Assembly (NCBI GenBank): GCA_963995505.1
Contig: OZ023192.1
Span: forward strand, 13,995,001 to 14,059,000
DNA from: Hypericum androsaemum
Taxonomy: Eukaryota; Streptophyta; Magnoliopsida; Malpighiales; Hypericaceae
DNA length: 64,000 nt
Direction of reading: 5' to 3'
The notes under the pieces are model-generated. The model was not told where the DNA came from, did not search any database, and saw nothing but the letters and a program-made list of their open reading frames with translations. Position numbers and translations under genes: made by a program. This document shows positions 34,269 through 47,794 of this stretch, in pieces (position 1 is the first letter of the stretch; every line of letters begins with the position of its first letter).

Positions 34269-37200
34269 GACTATCCACAGCAGCAATCTATCCAATCCAG
34301 TTCATAGAATAAACAATTAATTTCTCTCTCATTCATACCTAATTTAACCCAATCTAATCCAATTTCATAATTTTTTACACACAGCAACAAACCAGTTCAC
34401 AGAATAAAAAAATTACAATAAAGTAATAAAATTAAGATTACGAAATGACTACAAAAGTAGATAAAAATTAAGATCTCTGTACTTCATTCATATATTATAT
34501 ACTATCATTTTTTTTATATATAAATTACGAGTACGAGTTTTGGTTTGGGAACCACAACTTCTTATTCAAGAGTCTGATTGAGTTGATTCAACTTGTTTTA
34601 TGAAGGTGAGACATATATCTACAACTTTTTAGTTCATGACTTCTCCAAATTTAGAGAGTAAGAATATCAAAAATAGTTTTGAATTCAATAGTCGAGCGAG
34701 TTACGAGTACGAGTTTTGATTTGGGAGTCAAAACTTCTTATTCCGGAGTCCGATTGAGTTGATTCAAGTTGCTTTGTGAAGGTGGGATATATATCTATAA
34801 CTTTTTAGTTATGCCTTCTCTAAATTCGAAGTATAAGAATGTCAAAAATATGTTCGAAGTCAATAGTCGAGCGAGTTACGAGTACGAGTTTTGATTTGGG
34901 AGCCACAACTTCTTATTCCAGAGTTCGATTGAGTTAATTCAAATTGCTTTGTGAATGTGGGATATATGTCATGCCCCGGAAATTAGACATGTCAACCGCC
35001 ACGGGTTAAATATCCCGTAAGGCATCCTTTATTTCATAAATCTCAAAACAAGTCGTACAATCCAAATTGAAACTATCTCAGCGTAATAACAAAAGTCTTA
35101 AAACATGAATGATCCGTCTTTAATGCATGACCTCGTCTCCAGCTCTAACCCTCGATCTGCCCCCGTCATATCTGAAACAAAAGAGCATATTTTACTGAGA
35201 TTACGCAACTCAGTAAGCCGAACTCCAAAGCAAAGCATATACTCACAGAAAATACAACTTATCATACACAGTCTCACAATATCACACACATTCTCACAAT
35301 AAAATTACAGACGCAACTTCGGAGTACGACTATCGGGAACCTCTGGGGCACAGAAGACAAATTCTTCACGCTAAAGGCACAGAAATGGAAGGACAGTCTC
35401 ACCACAGGGAACAGATATCACCGGTGCTCACATAGAGTACGAAATCATCCAGAGTACTCTATGGGCACAGAAGCACCGGGATAATCCCGACCAGAACAGA
35501 CAGAACAGAGTCCTAAAAAGGACAGATCAATACATACCGACGAACAGTGCACCAACCGATACTTACAGATCAGAATTTTACAACAGACCACTCCATAAAC
35601 AAATCGAATACATAGCATGAACGAAACAACAAGTCTCGCATATAGACAAAATTCAATCTGCACAACAACTTCAATATTTTAATCCACCTAACTCATGTTT
35701 CATATGCCACATCACTAAGATCATATTATCATCATTTTCACAGAATCCTAAACTCACTTATATAGTATAAATAATCAATGAATATAATATATTGACATGG
35801 TGGAATGCACATCATAGAATCGTTAATGCTCAAGCACAAACGGACGAACACAGAGTCAAGAACATGATAGGCGAACAATCGTAGGCGAAATAAACCCAGA
35901 ACATGATACTTTTGATGATGCGGACACCAATCACGTAGATAGTACAGAGTACAAACAAATATTCGAACTTATCTGACGACGAATCTGTATCGATCGGTCA
36001 AATGACGTTCTTTCCCAAGTCCCTAATCCTTTGTGACATTTTGTCGTCGCCCCTTTTCATGATTCTCCTCTCCCGTTCCATCTTAGACTAGTAGAAATTA
36101 ATTCTGAATCCGAAGTAGTGACGGCCAGCCCTCTAATCGCATTTATATTGGCTTAACCCTAGGGTTTCTTTTTTTTTTTTTGGTTTTGGCAAATTTTAGA
36201 ATGCTACCCATAATTTTCATAAATATCAGTAATAGTTATTAGGTTTTCACATTCTTCCCCCCTTAAACAAAGTTTGTCCTCAAACTTACTTGCTTGTTCG
36301 AATATGAACGAATATTTGTTATGCATTTTCGTCTAAAGTTTCCAAGTTGCTTTCCTTTTCGTATGGTTGCTCCACTGTTCTTTGACGTAACAAATGGTCC
36401 CACGGCACAACCTTTAATTATTATTTTTTTCATTGACTATCCTCAAATGGTACTTCCCCGTAGCTGATATCAGGTCGTAGTACTGTCAGAATTTTCTGCA
36501 TTACTTGCCCCTCTCTTGAGATGTATTTCTGGAGCATAGACAAGTGGAACATGTTTTTGATTCCGGCTAGGATGGACGGCAAGGCCAGACAGTATGCCAA
36601 TTTTTTAATCCGTTCTATGATATCATAAAGCCCAATATACCGCAGACTGAGCTTTTCTTTCACTCTTAATCTTTTAACACCCCTGGTGGGTGAAACTTTT
36701 AGGAATATATGATCCTTACTTCAAATTCTAGCTCTCTGCTATAGTGATCTGCAAACTTCTTATGTCGATCTTGTGCGGACTGGATCCTCCCACTGATTAC
36801 CGGCACCTTATCGGTCAATTCCTAAAATATCTCATGTCCAAGTATCCTTTTCTTGACCACCTCATTCTAGCTAATCAAAGACCAATACTTTCTTCCATAT
36901 AAAGCTTCGTAAGAGGCCATCCCTATACTTTCCTAGAAACTTTTATTGTATGCAAACTCTATCAATGGTAGATGACTTTTCCAATTTTCTCCAAAATCCA
37001 ACACATAGGCTTGTAGCAAGTCTTCTAAAGTCCGTCTAATCTGCTCAGACTGCCTATCTGACTATGTGTGGAAAGCTGTATTGAACTGTAACTTCGTTCC
37101 CATTAATTCCTAAAGGCTCTTCCAGAACTTTGATATGAATCTTGTGCCTCGATCAGAAGTGATACTCACCAAAATCTCATGCAATTGCACCACTTTCTTA

Positions 37201-40200
37201 TGTAGAGTTCTGCCATATGCTCCATGGTCATGCCCATCTTGATTCACTACCACCTACACATTATCCTTTCCATGTAACTCCTCAAAAATCTGGTAACGAA
37301 ATCCATTGTGATTTTCTCCCATTTTTACTCTGGGATATCTAGTGGTCGTAGAGGTCCGGACTGTCGTTGGTGTTCTGCTTTGACCAGTTGGCATACCTAG
37401 CATCTAGCCATGTAAGCAGCTATTTCCTTCTTCGTTCCTAACCACCAGAATTCTTGCTTAAGACCTTGATACATTTTAGTCCCCCCGAGTTGCAAGTGTA
37501 TCGGGCAGTATAGGCCTCCTCAAGTACAATATTATTTAGTTCTTTCGCGGCTGGCTCACAGAGCCTATTCTGAAAGTAAAGGTATGTATGAGCCCCAATA
37601 CGAAAATACTCAATTAACTCTCTTCGTTCGACCTGGCAACGAATGGCAGTGAGGGTGACATCCCTTAGCTATCCCTCCCCAAATATTGTTCGCAAAGTGG
37701 TCTATGCCACAAGGCTTGGTATCAACCTGTCGCCAGCCCGATGTCCTCCATTCCCAATTTCTTCAGTTCTTCTACTAGATCTTCATGTTCTGTTGCTTCG
37801 TAAGCTACCATGTAAGATTTTTTTTTCTGCTCAGAGCATCTGCTACTAGGTTAGTCTTACAAGATGGTAGTGAATTTTGATGTCATAATTCTTGATCAGT
37901 TCTAGCCATCATTTTTGCCTCGTGTTTAGCTTCTTCTACGTAAATATATACTTGAGGCTTCTATGTTTAGTGTATATTTCACACCGTACCCTTTACAAGT
38001 AGTGTCGCCACACCTTCAAGGCATGAACTACCGCAGCCACCTCCATGTCATGAGTTGGGTAATTTTTTTTTTAGGGTTCAAGTTGTCTAGAAGTATAAGA
38101 AATTACTACCCCCTCTCATAAGCACACATCCAAGACCTCTTTTTGAGGCATTATTGTAGACCACAAAGTATATCCCCTTGCTTGGTAAAGCCATAACGGG
38201 TGTAGATATTAGTCGTTGTTTCAGATTCTGAAAGCTTTCTTCACGCTCTCTATTCCACACACACTTAACCCCCTTTCTGGGTCAATTGGGTCAGTGGCGA
38301 TGATATATTTGAGAACCCCTCCTTGAACTTTTGATAGTATCCTGGCAATCCAAGGAAACTCTGTACTTCTGACACATTGACTGGTTACTTTCGATGATCT
38401 ACACACATCCTCATGGATCTATCCTTCTTCTTAACAAACAAGACTGGGGTCTTATGGTGAGTTTATTCAGCTCTTAATGATCTAAGCACATCCTCATGGA
38501 TCCATCATTCTTCTTAACAAACAACAACGAGGCTGCCATGAAGATACACTCGGATAACTAAACCCCTTATCTAGCAGCTCCTCCAATTGTACCTTCAACT
38601 CCTATATTCCTGTAGGGGCCATACAGTTTGATACATTACGAATTGGAATCGCCCCAGGTATTACCTCTCTCTGAAACTCAACATCTCGATCTAGTGGTTC
38701 CGCTATTTTGCACTAGTTTTCTTGTCTCAAGAACTAAGACGGTTCATGAGGTTTGTTTGCCCAACTCACTTTCGTAACGAAACTTTGTTTCCCCAGATTC
38801 TGGAAAACTACTACCTTTTTCTTACAATCTATGACTGTGAAATGTCTAGCTAACTAGTCTACGCCTAGAATCATGTCAAATCTCATCATTCCCATGATTC
38901 TCAGGTCCCCTTTCAGTTTACGTCCATGTATTACGACCTTGTAGTCCCGAGCTACTGAGTGACAATATTAGTCTTTTCCAAGGGGCGCTAGCTGCCAATG
39001 GATCTTCACTTCCTGTTTTATTAGTTTATTCCTTTGTAACAATGTCCTCTGCACATTGAGCATCTTCCTGGTTCAAGGCATAAACTCGTGCTAGAGCTCT
39101 TAAGGTCTCGTTGGAGTTTCGGTATGGTCAGTGGGTCACGCAGCTTAAATGGGGTTAGGTTTTGTCATCCATATAGGATTGGCGGCAATAAGGATCACTA
39201 CCCAGGTGTCTACATCTGGCCACCTTACCACCACATGTCCCATCTTTCCTCAACAGAAACACGCCCCGGTTGTCAACTTGCATTGTTCCTCAAAATGCCC
39301 CCAACGTCTACATCTTCGGCACAACTAGTCTAAGTTGTTGGACGAGTTGCCGCTTCGAATAGGATTGTAGCTCTTGTTTGAAGCCTATGTAGTAAGACCT
39401 CGAGCATACTGTCATATTCTCCTTTTGCCGTTCTCTTTACGGACTCCCTTCCGACATAGATTATGTTCCACTACCAATGCTTCTTGCAGTACCTAAGAAT
39501 ATGTCGGCAAAAGACATTGTACTATGTGATCCCTAACTTCGAAGTTCCACCTAATTTGTGGTGGGATTCATAATAAAATTTTCAGACTTAAGATTCATAA
39601 TCAAATCGTTCATACAAGTTGATTACAAAACTAAGTACAAAAACTTTTGATGCAAACAAACAAAAAAAATGATAATAACTAAGAAGAAGTGCATAAGCTT
39701 AAATTGTACAACAGAAACTTCAAATCATCCATATATTAATATGCCTACAAGCCGAACGTGAAGCCACGCAAATATCCAAACTGTCAATACCTTAATAACT
39801 AAACTATATAAAAAAATATTATATCTTCACGTAGATTGCCCACTCATGATCATCACAGAATCCCGTGAATCTTAGTTTTGCAAGTTCACTGATTTCTACG
39901 TACTTATGCGATTATTGCCATGTGTTTACCCCGTACGTATATTCACATTAATGCGATCAATTCTAAGTCCACTTAGACACAGAACCAGTGCAATAACTCA
40001 AATAATTAACACAGAATCAAAAGCTATAACAGATAATCAACACAAAACTCTACGAAAGAAACCGACCAATCTATTTATCAGATCGCATGACAATATTATT
40101 TAATTATCAACCATTCATCATACCAGATCAATATTTATAATAAAAACCGTTCATATAGTTGTCACAATACCATGGATACTCTTTCAAATCAAAACAACCA

Positions 40201-42421
40201 GGGATTTAATCCAGTTAAAGGTGCAAAAACGAGAACAGACAAATGATCCATTATTTTAATGAAAAAAATGGATAGAAGGTTTATACCAATCTACCGAGAA
40301 AACAACGAGACCATTCGATTAATCAGAACATAGATTATTTATTAACGGAACAATCAAAATAGAAAGTTTGTATACCAACAAAGCAGGCAAGTCAGACATT
40401 AGCACCGAAAAATAAAGCCAACAATACATTAACGGATAACGTCAACGTATCTCTCCACGCGTTAATCCTTCTCAACCAACCCATTGACTCTTAAAAAAAA
40501 ACAAAGATCCAAGAGAAGTGTGAGGAGGACTTCTAAAACGTTTGTGCCCCTCTTTTTTTTTATAACAAGAATAGAACACATGATCATTAATTTCTTGATA
40601 ATAGATTAACCCAGCTTACGACTCTCATAATGCATGAAATGCATGATTTTAGATTCTCTCTTTTTTTTAAAGCTCTGATACCATTAAAGTTGTCACGCCC
40701 CAGAAATTAGACATGTCAACCGCCACGGGTTAAATATCTCGTAAGGCATCCTTTATTTCATAAATCTCAAAACAAGTCGTACAATCCAAATTGAAACTAT
40801 CTCAGCGTAATAACAAGAGTCTTAAAACATGAATGATCGGTCTTTAATGCATGACCTCGTCTCTAGCTCTAACCCTCGATCTGACCCCGTCATATCTGAA
40901 ACAAAAGAGCTTATTTTACTGAGATTACGCAACTCAGTAAGCCGAACTCCAAAGCAAAGCATATACTCACAGAAAATACAACTTATCATACACAGTCTCA
41001 CAATATCACACACATTCTCACAATAAAATTACAGACGCAACTCCGGAGTACGACTATCGGGAACTTGTGGGGCACAGAAGACAAATCCTTCACGCTAAAG
41101 GCACAGAAACGGAAGGACAGTCTCACCACAGGGCACAGATATCACCGGTGCTCACATAGAGTACGAAATCATCCAGAGTACTCTACGGGCACAGAAGCAC
41201 CGGGATAATCCCGACCAGAACAGACAGAACAGAGTCCTAAAAAGGACAGATCAATACATACCAACGAACAATGCACCAACCGATACTTACAGATCAGAAT
41301 TTTACAACAGACCACTCCATAAACAGATCGAATACATAGCACGAACGAAACAACAAGTCTATCATATAGACAAAATTCAATCCGCACAACAACTTTAATA
41401 TTTTAATCCACCTAACTCATGTTTCATACGCCACATCACCAAGATCATATTATCATCATTTTCACAGAATCCTAAACTCACTTGTATAGTATAAATAATC
41501 AATGAATATAATATATTGACATGGTGGAATGCACATCATAGAATCGTTAATGCTCAAGCACAAACGGACGAACACAGAGTCAAGAACATGATAGGCGGAC
41601 AATCGTAGGCAGAATAAACCCAGAACATGATACTTTTGATGATGCGGACACCAAGCACGTAGATAGTACAGAGTACAAACAAATATTCGAACTTATCTGA
41701 CGACGAATCTGTATCGATCGGTCAAATGACGTTCTTCCCCAAGTCCCTAATCCTTTGTGACATTTTGTCGTCGCCCCTTTTCATGATTCTCCTCTCCCGT
41801 TCCATCTTAGACTAGTAGAAATTAATTCTGAATCCAAAGTAGTGACGGCCAGCCCTCTAATCGCATTTATATTGGCTTAACCCTAGGGTTTCTTTTTTTA
41901 TTATTTTAGGTTTTGGCAAATTTCAGAATGCTACCCATAATTTTCATAAATATCGGTAATAGTTATTAAGTTTTCACAATATATATCTACAATTTTTTAG
42001 TTTATAACTTCTCCAAATTTGAAGTGTAAGAATGTCAAAAATATGTTTGAAATTAATATTCGAATGATTTAGTAATGTCAAAAGTTTGAATACAAATTAT
42101 GAATCAAAATATGTCAATATTGAGTTCTATTATATATATATATTTTAAAAAATGAATTTTAGTTTTGTTAAAGATAATTTTAATTTTTATAACCACAAAA
42201 ATATTATCCAAAAATATCTATTTTAACGAATAATGTTATACCAAGTGAAACTAAATAGATAAATAAGTAAAGAAAAAGAAAAAAAAGTCTGGCCACTCGG
42301 GAGCGACGATCGGGCAACGAGCATCGCTCGGCCGATCGTCCCCTTCTCCCTTTTAGTTGTTGTTTTTTTTAATAATAAAATAACCACCCGCGCGAGCAAA
42401 AGCTCGCTGCTGCGGGTGGTC
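34269..42421. mobile_element. Harbinger-type element split by a retrotransposon, unit 2 copy
   Basis: Counterpart of 9971-18123, flanked by TTA. The tandem 175-bp repeat is at 34525-34966. Confidence 0.8.
34967..41978 (-). mobile_element. Ty3/gypsy chromovirus retrotransposon, unit 2 copy
   Basis: Counterpart of 10669-17680, with LTRs at 34967-36251 and 40691-41978 and degenerate gag-pol at about 36298-39343. It shares its target duplication and lesions with the unit 1 copy, so the two arose by segmental duplication and not by two insertions. Confidence 0.9.
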
Positions 42422-43337
42422 TTATGGTACACTTCTGACGAGTACTTATAAAGTTAGATTTGTCTCTAACTCGAGATGTTATATGTGACCACCCTATGTC
42501 AAATCTTACACAAATATTCCTCTCCCGCAATTGAAAAGTACAAATTCAACATATTCGGATAGGGGCTAATCATGTTGTTGATGTCATCTCAAAGCATATG
42601 TTTTTTTAGGAACAAATCATATGTTGATTTGTTGATATCTCGTTGCAGTGTTGTTTAAATGTATATTTTGATGATTTAAAAAAGAATTAAAATGTATTTT
42701 AAAGACCACCCAAAAAAGCATTTTGAAGTTTTCTAAAACTTTGAATGACAGCATTTATTACCGAATTTAAATATGTACTTAAAGTATTATTTAAAAAGAC
42801 GGCTATCATTAAACAGTTATGACACATTTTTTAAAATACTAACATTAAATCAGCACTCACTGCTAACAATAAGAATTACCAACAATAATTCACTCAGCCT
42901 AACCAAATAGTCACTTAACCTCCAAAATAAAGCATTCGTCAATTCATCTTGTCGTTTTAACCAAATTGTCACTTAACTCCTAGTAACATGTGAAAAATAT
43001 CTATACAAAGTATCTTATCTAATATCTCAAGAGATTGACAAGCAAGATGTTAGCGACCAATCGGTATAGATTGCCTGGGACCATAGCCGTGTAACTAATG
43101 TTAAACTAATCTTGACAAAGATATACAGTAGTTGCCAGAGATTGCAGGAGGAAGCGGACAGCCATAAGACCAAAGTCAAAAAGCTGTATAATTGAAATAA
43201 GATTCGCCGGAAATTGGTCAAGTGGGACACACAGAGACACAGCAACAGCCCCGATAAGAGATTTTTGTTCACTTAATAAAAAAATTTCGATTCAAACTAT
43301 TAAAAATATAATAGAACCGGCCATATATTACTAAAAG

Positions 43338-44190
43338 CCGTTGGTGGTGTTGAAGCAAGCTGGTTGTAGGGATTTAGCCAACTACGACACACTCAGACAC
43401 ACCAAGTGCGGTCATACCAGGTGCATTAGCTAATGCAATCTATGTCATAAGAATTTCAAAATTAAAGTTCGAAGTTAAAGGTGTTTGAACTAGAATAGGA
43501 TTAAGACGTATGAATTCCTTTAAAATTTTTGTGTTAAACCTATCTATTTGTTAAAGATATTTGACCTAATAACAAAATACTTAGAAAAATAATAGATTCG
43601 AGGTTTAATCCTAGGCCCACCAAGCGACAGCTTTAATATCTTGGACGTCCAACAAAATGAGAGACACGCTGGTGGGCTGCTCGGCTAAGTCACAGGGGTT
43701 TGGATTGGGTACAGAGTGAATAAATCATTCCGAACGATTTGGAGTGAAGGGAGGACCGCGCTAACAAGTACAGTTATGTGATGCTGACATGCACAGTTAT
43801 GTGATAATGGCATGTGTATTTGTGACATCGACATGTCCCGTTTATGATAATGGCGCCCATGGCTTTTTTATTTTGACCCCTGTGTTTTAGCATTTTTCAA
43901 AAAAGTCATATTGGCATGCGTAGTTATGTGATACTGGCATGCACTGTTATGTGATACTGGCATGTGCGATTATGTCATAATGACATTTGTTTCAGGCCTA
44001 TGTTTGCACGTGACTTTTTTATTTTGTTCTCCGTATTTTAGCATTTTTGCAAAAAAAACTTGCGTATTTATATTCCGAACGGTTCAGAATCTGGACATTC
44101 CGTACCTAATCCACACCGAAGTCACAGACCCGCTCTACCCTTTGAGCCATTGGGCCTAGCCGATGACCCACAGACTTTTCCGATACTTTG
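43338..44190 (+). pseudogene. LHCB relic 2, unit 2 copy
   Basis: Same promoter-to-C-terminus deletion as 19039-19857. It also lacks about 10 bp after GACCCGCTCTACCC, which shifts the frame before the [10 protein letters not shown] segment. Confidence 0.8.
43696..44118. mobile_element. MULE-like TIR element, unit 2 copy (423 bp)
   Basis: Here the 9-bp duplication AAGTCACAG is perfect (43687-43695 and 44119-44127), which confirms the boundaries of the 376-bp copy in unit 1. The internal 25-bp repeats differ in number and spacing. Confidence 0.75.
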
Positions 44191-44462
44191 GGGTTTGATA
44201 TAATTTTCATGGCCAAATGTTGCATCCATTTTTAGGAATCTACTTGTTCTTCTTTTGGTAATAATAACGAAAAAACCGAGCAGTTTTGTAAATTAAGTCG
44301 CTGAGATTATAGCCAAGTTTGAAGAAGATCGAGATTTCAAAATCTCCAAATTTATTCTATTTTTTAGAAAGATATTATATTAAGTCAGAAAATGAACATG
44401 CAAAAATTGCCAATAAAATAAACATAATCTCTATCTAGACATCGTAGCCTAGTATATTTATT

Positions 44463-44588
44463 CTATGCACAGGGTGCAACTTGAGATGCCCGATCCGTGG
44501 ATTTGTGGCACTTGTAAATAACCCATCCCAAGACAGGCAAAAGTGATATCCCCCCTATGATCAGTCCTAAACTAATAAGGTCCACCAT
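44463..44588 (-). CDS. 41-aa membrane protein, diverged unit 2 copy
   Basis: The frame is intact despite many changes in the surrounding sequence. Within it I see only three amino-acid changes against 20131-20256 (Ala to Gly and Leu to Ser in the helix, Val to Gly near VLGWVIYK). The splice sites (acceptor after 44619-44620, donor GTATGT near 45240) and the TATA region are present, although the TATA flank has one change. Persistence of the frame in a clearly diverged copy is the best in-window evidence that the peptide is made. Confidence 0.6.
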   Translation of the reverse strand: MVDLISLGLIIGGISLLPVLGWVIYKCHKSTDRASQVAPCA

Positions 44589-46299
44589 GATTGTCCTCGT
44601 TTATAGTATGGAACAGACCCTGAAAATAAAAATTATGGCATTCTAGATTAAAATCAATCAACAATCAATAGCTTGATTAAAAAAAAATTTAAGATAAATA
44701 TTTGACGGAAGAGTATGGATTCGAAGTTCGGGTATATAGGGATTCAAGTAGATTCTAAGTAAGACCAAGTGCTAGTTCAAAAAATTCTGCTATTAGTGTT
44801 CAAATTTTAATATGTTATTTTAAGAACATTATTTATGAAAAACTAAGTTAGAATTGAAAAATAACTATTTATTGTAACCAATCTGTAATGATACGAGCCG
44901 AATAATTTTTCAAAATTTATTACAATGTTACTCGTGTGTATGGTTGGATGACTATTTTTTTGGTTTATACTATCTGGTGTCTGGATATACTAGGCGACTA
45001 TTTAATTTCGAGCCAAATAAGTTGGTGATAAAATTCTCCCAACAAGTGTTTAACATTATTGTGTTTCTAAAGACTTAAACTCAAAATCTGGTTAAGATAG
45101 AAAAACGAGTTCGAGTGACTATATTAGTTAGGCATAAATAAATTGTTTTGAATTACAAGCACGTCCCACAAACCAAACCAGCGATGCAACAATGGTAGCA
45201 AATAAACATAGATTATATATGCTTCGAAATGGGTACATACCTCAGGAGCAAAATTGTCTGAAGAAGCTTCGAAATAGATAAATTTGGAGCTGAAATTTAT
45301 ATGCTTCACGTGGTGAGCTTGCTAACGATGTAAGACGATCTTTAAATAGTTTAAATTAATGGACATCAAGGCCACTAATAAGTAAATTGCAAAGTTCTTA
45401 ATTAGACGACTACTAGTGAAAAGGAAAAAAAATAAAAGCTAATGTGCTCGTATATTGGAAAGATGAGATTTTAATGAAGTTCACGCTAAATTAAGAAAAA
45501 TATTCAGTCAACCGGAATTAATGTGAATTTCTATTTAAAAAATATATGTTTATAATTGATTGGGAATATTTCTGATTTAGTTTACCGTTCGTGAAGTAAA
45601 TTTATAATTTAGTTACCTTTTTCCCATGCATTTACAAATTTGATCAGTTCGATGAAAAAGACGATTAAAAAATATATAAAAAGGTGACTGGATGGGTTTC
45701 CGCTAAATTAGGAAAATTGAACTCTTTGGTGTCCTAAATTAAGGGGCGTATAAACTCACTTATCTCGGAAATTTATTCCTAATACAGTGATATATATTAT
45801 GTTATATCTAGCGATATAATTTTATTTTAAAAAATTGTGACGAGATTGGTGGTGAAAAGAAATAACCCCAGTTAGGCGAGCCCAATTTACACTGTTCAGA
45901 CATATACATTCAAATTTATAAAAGTAACAACCTCCATAAATTGATAAAAGTCACGGTCCTGAAAATTTTAATAACTTCTCTATTCTAATAACTATAAAAT
46001 GTTAGTGTTAAAATCTCGGACTTAATTTTCGCAAAAAGTGATATTTTTGAATAAATACATATATTTTTACATACTTAACGATTTTAAAAAAATATTTTAA
46101 GATAGTATTTGTGCTATATTTATTTGTTTGATAAATTTACACCATCATTCAACTTATGAATTGTCTTCAAATGGTCTTTGTGATAATCGTCTTGTTGTAA
46201 AATAAATATCTCAATCGAATGTAGCATCTGATTAAGCTATCGGTCGTTATTTTATGTGAGTTTTATTAGTGACTTGAGTATAGACAAAATATTTTTTAA

Positions 46300-47588
46300 G
46301 AAAAAGGTCTATTTTAGTACCCTGTGGTATCACAAAAAATTACTTTAGTACTTTGCGATAAAAAAACTCATCAATCGAGTTAAACCACAACCAATTGACA
46401 TCACTTAGGTCCACGGGCAACTGTCCGAACCTTGCCTGTTCTGTCTGAATTTTGTCCGGACTAGCCACATCAGCATTTATTGATGACGTGGTGCCTTGTG
46501 GACATTCTCTTCTCCCCCTTCTCTCTCTCTCTCTTCTCTTTCTCTCTTCCATCTCTCTCTCCTCCTTCCCTTTCTTCTTCTTCTTCTTCTTCCCAAAACC
46601 CAGCCACCTTCAACCCTTCCCACCCATAAACTTAACAACCAAAACTTAAAAATCAAATCTTTTCAAATTCTCACCATTTCCTTCACGTCATAATCTACTA
46701 TCTTCCTCCTTTTTCAATTTTCCTACTCCCTCAACGAACGAGTTCGGTTTTCTAACAGAGAGGTTCGGTCTGAAGCCGCAAGAGAAATCCACCCCGATGT
46801 CTGCCTCCAAACCATCGCCAGCCCCTCCCCCGCCTGCGTCTTCAATTTCAACGCTTTCAGCGCCAACGCGGTCACCCCCTTCCTCCTTATTCGACTACTT
46901 TGACTCCGTCTTCTCCGCTGCGAAACCCTCCTCTGCAGACAATGACGTGTTCGGAACCTTCATTTTGAAGCAATTTTGGGGCTCCCTCCAAGTTGAAGCC
47001 CCCTCCCACAGGGCATGGGGCAAGGCGAGTCAATGGGCGAATTCGATGATTTGATGCCCGAGTTTGGGTCTTCCAGTAATGGGTATGCTCTGAACATTTA
47101 ATACATGTTGAATTTTTTTCCTTTTGATTTATGTAGTTGATGCTTTCGTTTGTTTGTTGGAGATTGAGCTGGTTTTAGCTTTCAATGTTATATGTTAATG
47201 CTTTGGCGGGAGTTATTTATATGATTTGAGTTTCTTGATGTTGAATTGAATTATGTTATAATTTTGCTAATTAGGAAATAATGCCACCGGGGTGATATAA
47301 TTTTGGTTTTTGAGTTTCTGGGTTTTTTTTGTGTGTGAAGGGTTGAAGGTGGCTGGGTTTGGGGAAGAGGAAGAAGAAGAGAGAGGAAGGAGGAGAGAGA
47401 GAAGGGGTAGAGAAGGGAATGTCGAGATGGCCGGGCAAGGTCCGGGCAAAACGGACAATGTTCGGGTAACTGCCCATGGACCTAAGTGATGTTAATTGGC
47501 TGCGGTTGACTCGATTGATAGATTTTTTACCACAGGATACTAAAGTAATTTTTTGCGATACCACATGGTACTAAAATAGACTTTTCTC
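46300..47588. mobile_element. Pack-MULE-like element with auxilin-like exon, unit 2 copy
   Basis: Orthologous insertion to 21969-23263 with long inverted repeats. The hAT insertion found just outside the unit 1 copy is absent here. Confidence 0.7.
46734..47082 (+). pseudogene. Captured auxilin-like exon, start codon lost
   Basis: The reading is NEFGFLTERFGLKPQEKST. The Gln that became a stop in unit 1 is retained, but the initiating ATG has become ACG. The fragment ends at the same GTATG donor (47083). Different lesions in the two copies show independent decay after duplication. Confidence 0.65.
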
Positions 47589-47794
47589 TTTTTTATATTT
47601 ACGTATTTATTGACAAAAACTCAATTTTAATAATTTTGTAGTTAAAAAAATTTTAAACCTCTCTATTGTGATAATCTCTCTAAAGTGATATACTTATATT
47701 GTCTCAACGATATTACTTTAGAGGAGTTTATTATATATTATTATGTCTAACCAACAAGTAATTAGATCAACATATACTTAGATCAGCTAAGAAT

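Larger units (their letters stand above)
42968..45900. repeat. Old segmental repeat, unit 2 copy
   Basis: Counterpart of 18670-21570. Identity with unit 1 falls abruptly near 43500, after which substitutions and indels are frequent. Confidence 0.8.
24299..47794. repeat. Tandem repeat unit 2 (23.5 kb)
   Basis: Positions 24299 to about 43480 copy 1 to about 19180 almost base for base. Positions 43500-47794 are a diverged version of 19200-24298, shorter mainly because the hAT element is absent. The entries below in this unit are the counterparts of unit 1 features, and only differences are described. Confidence 0.95.
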
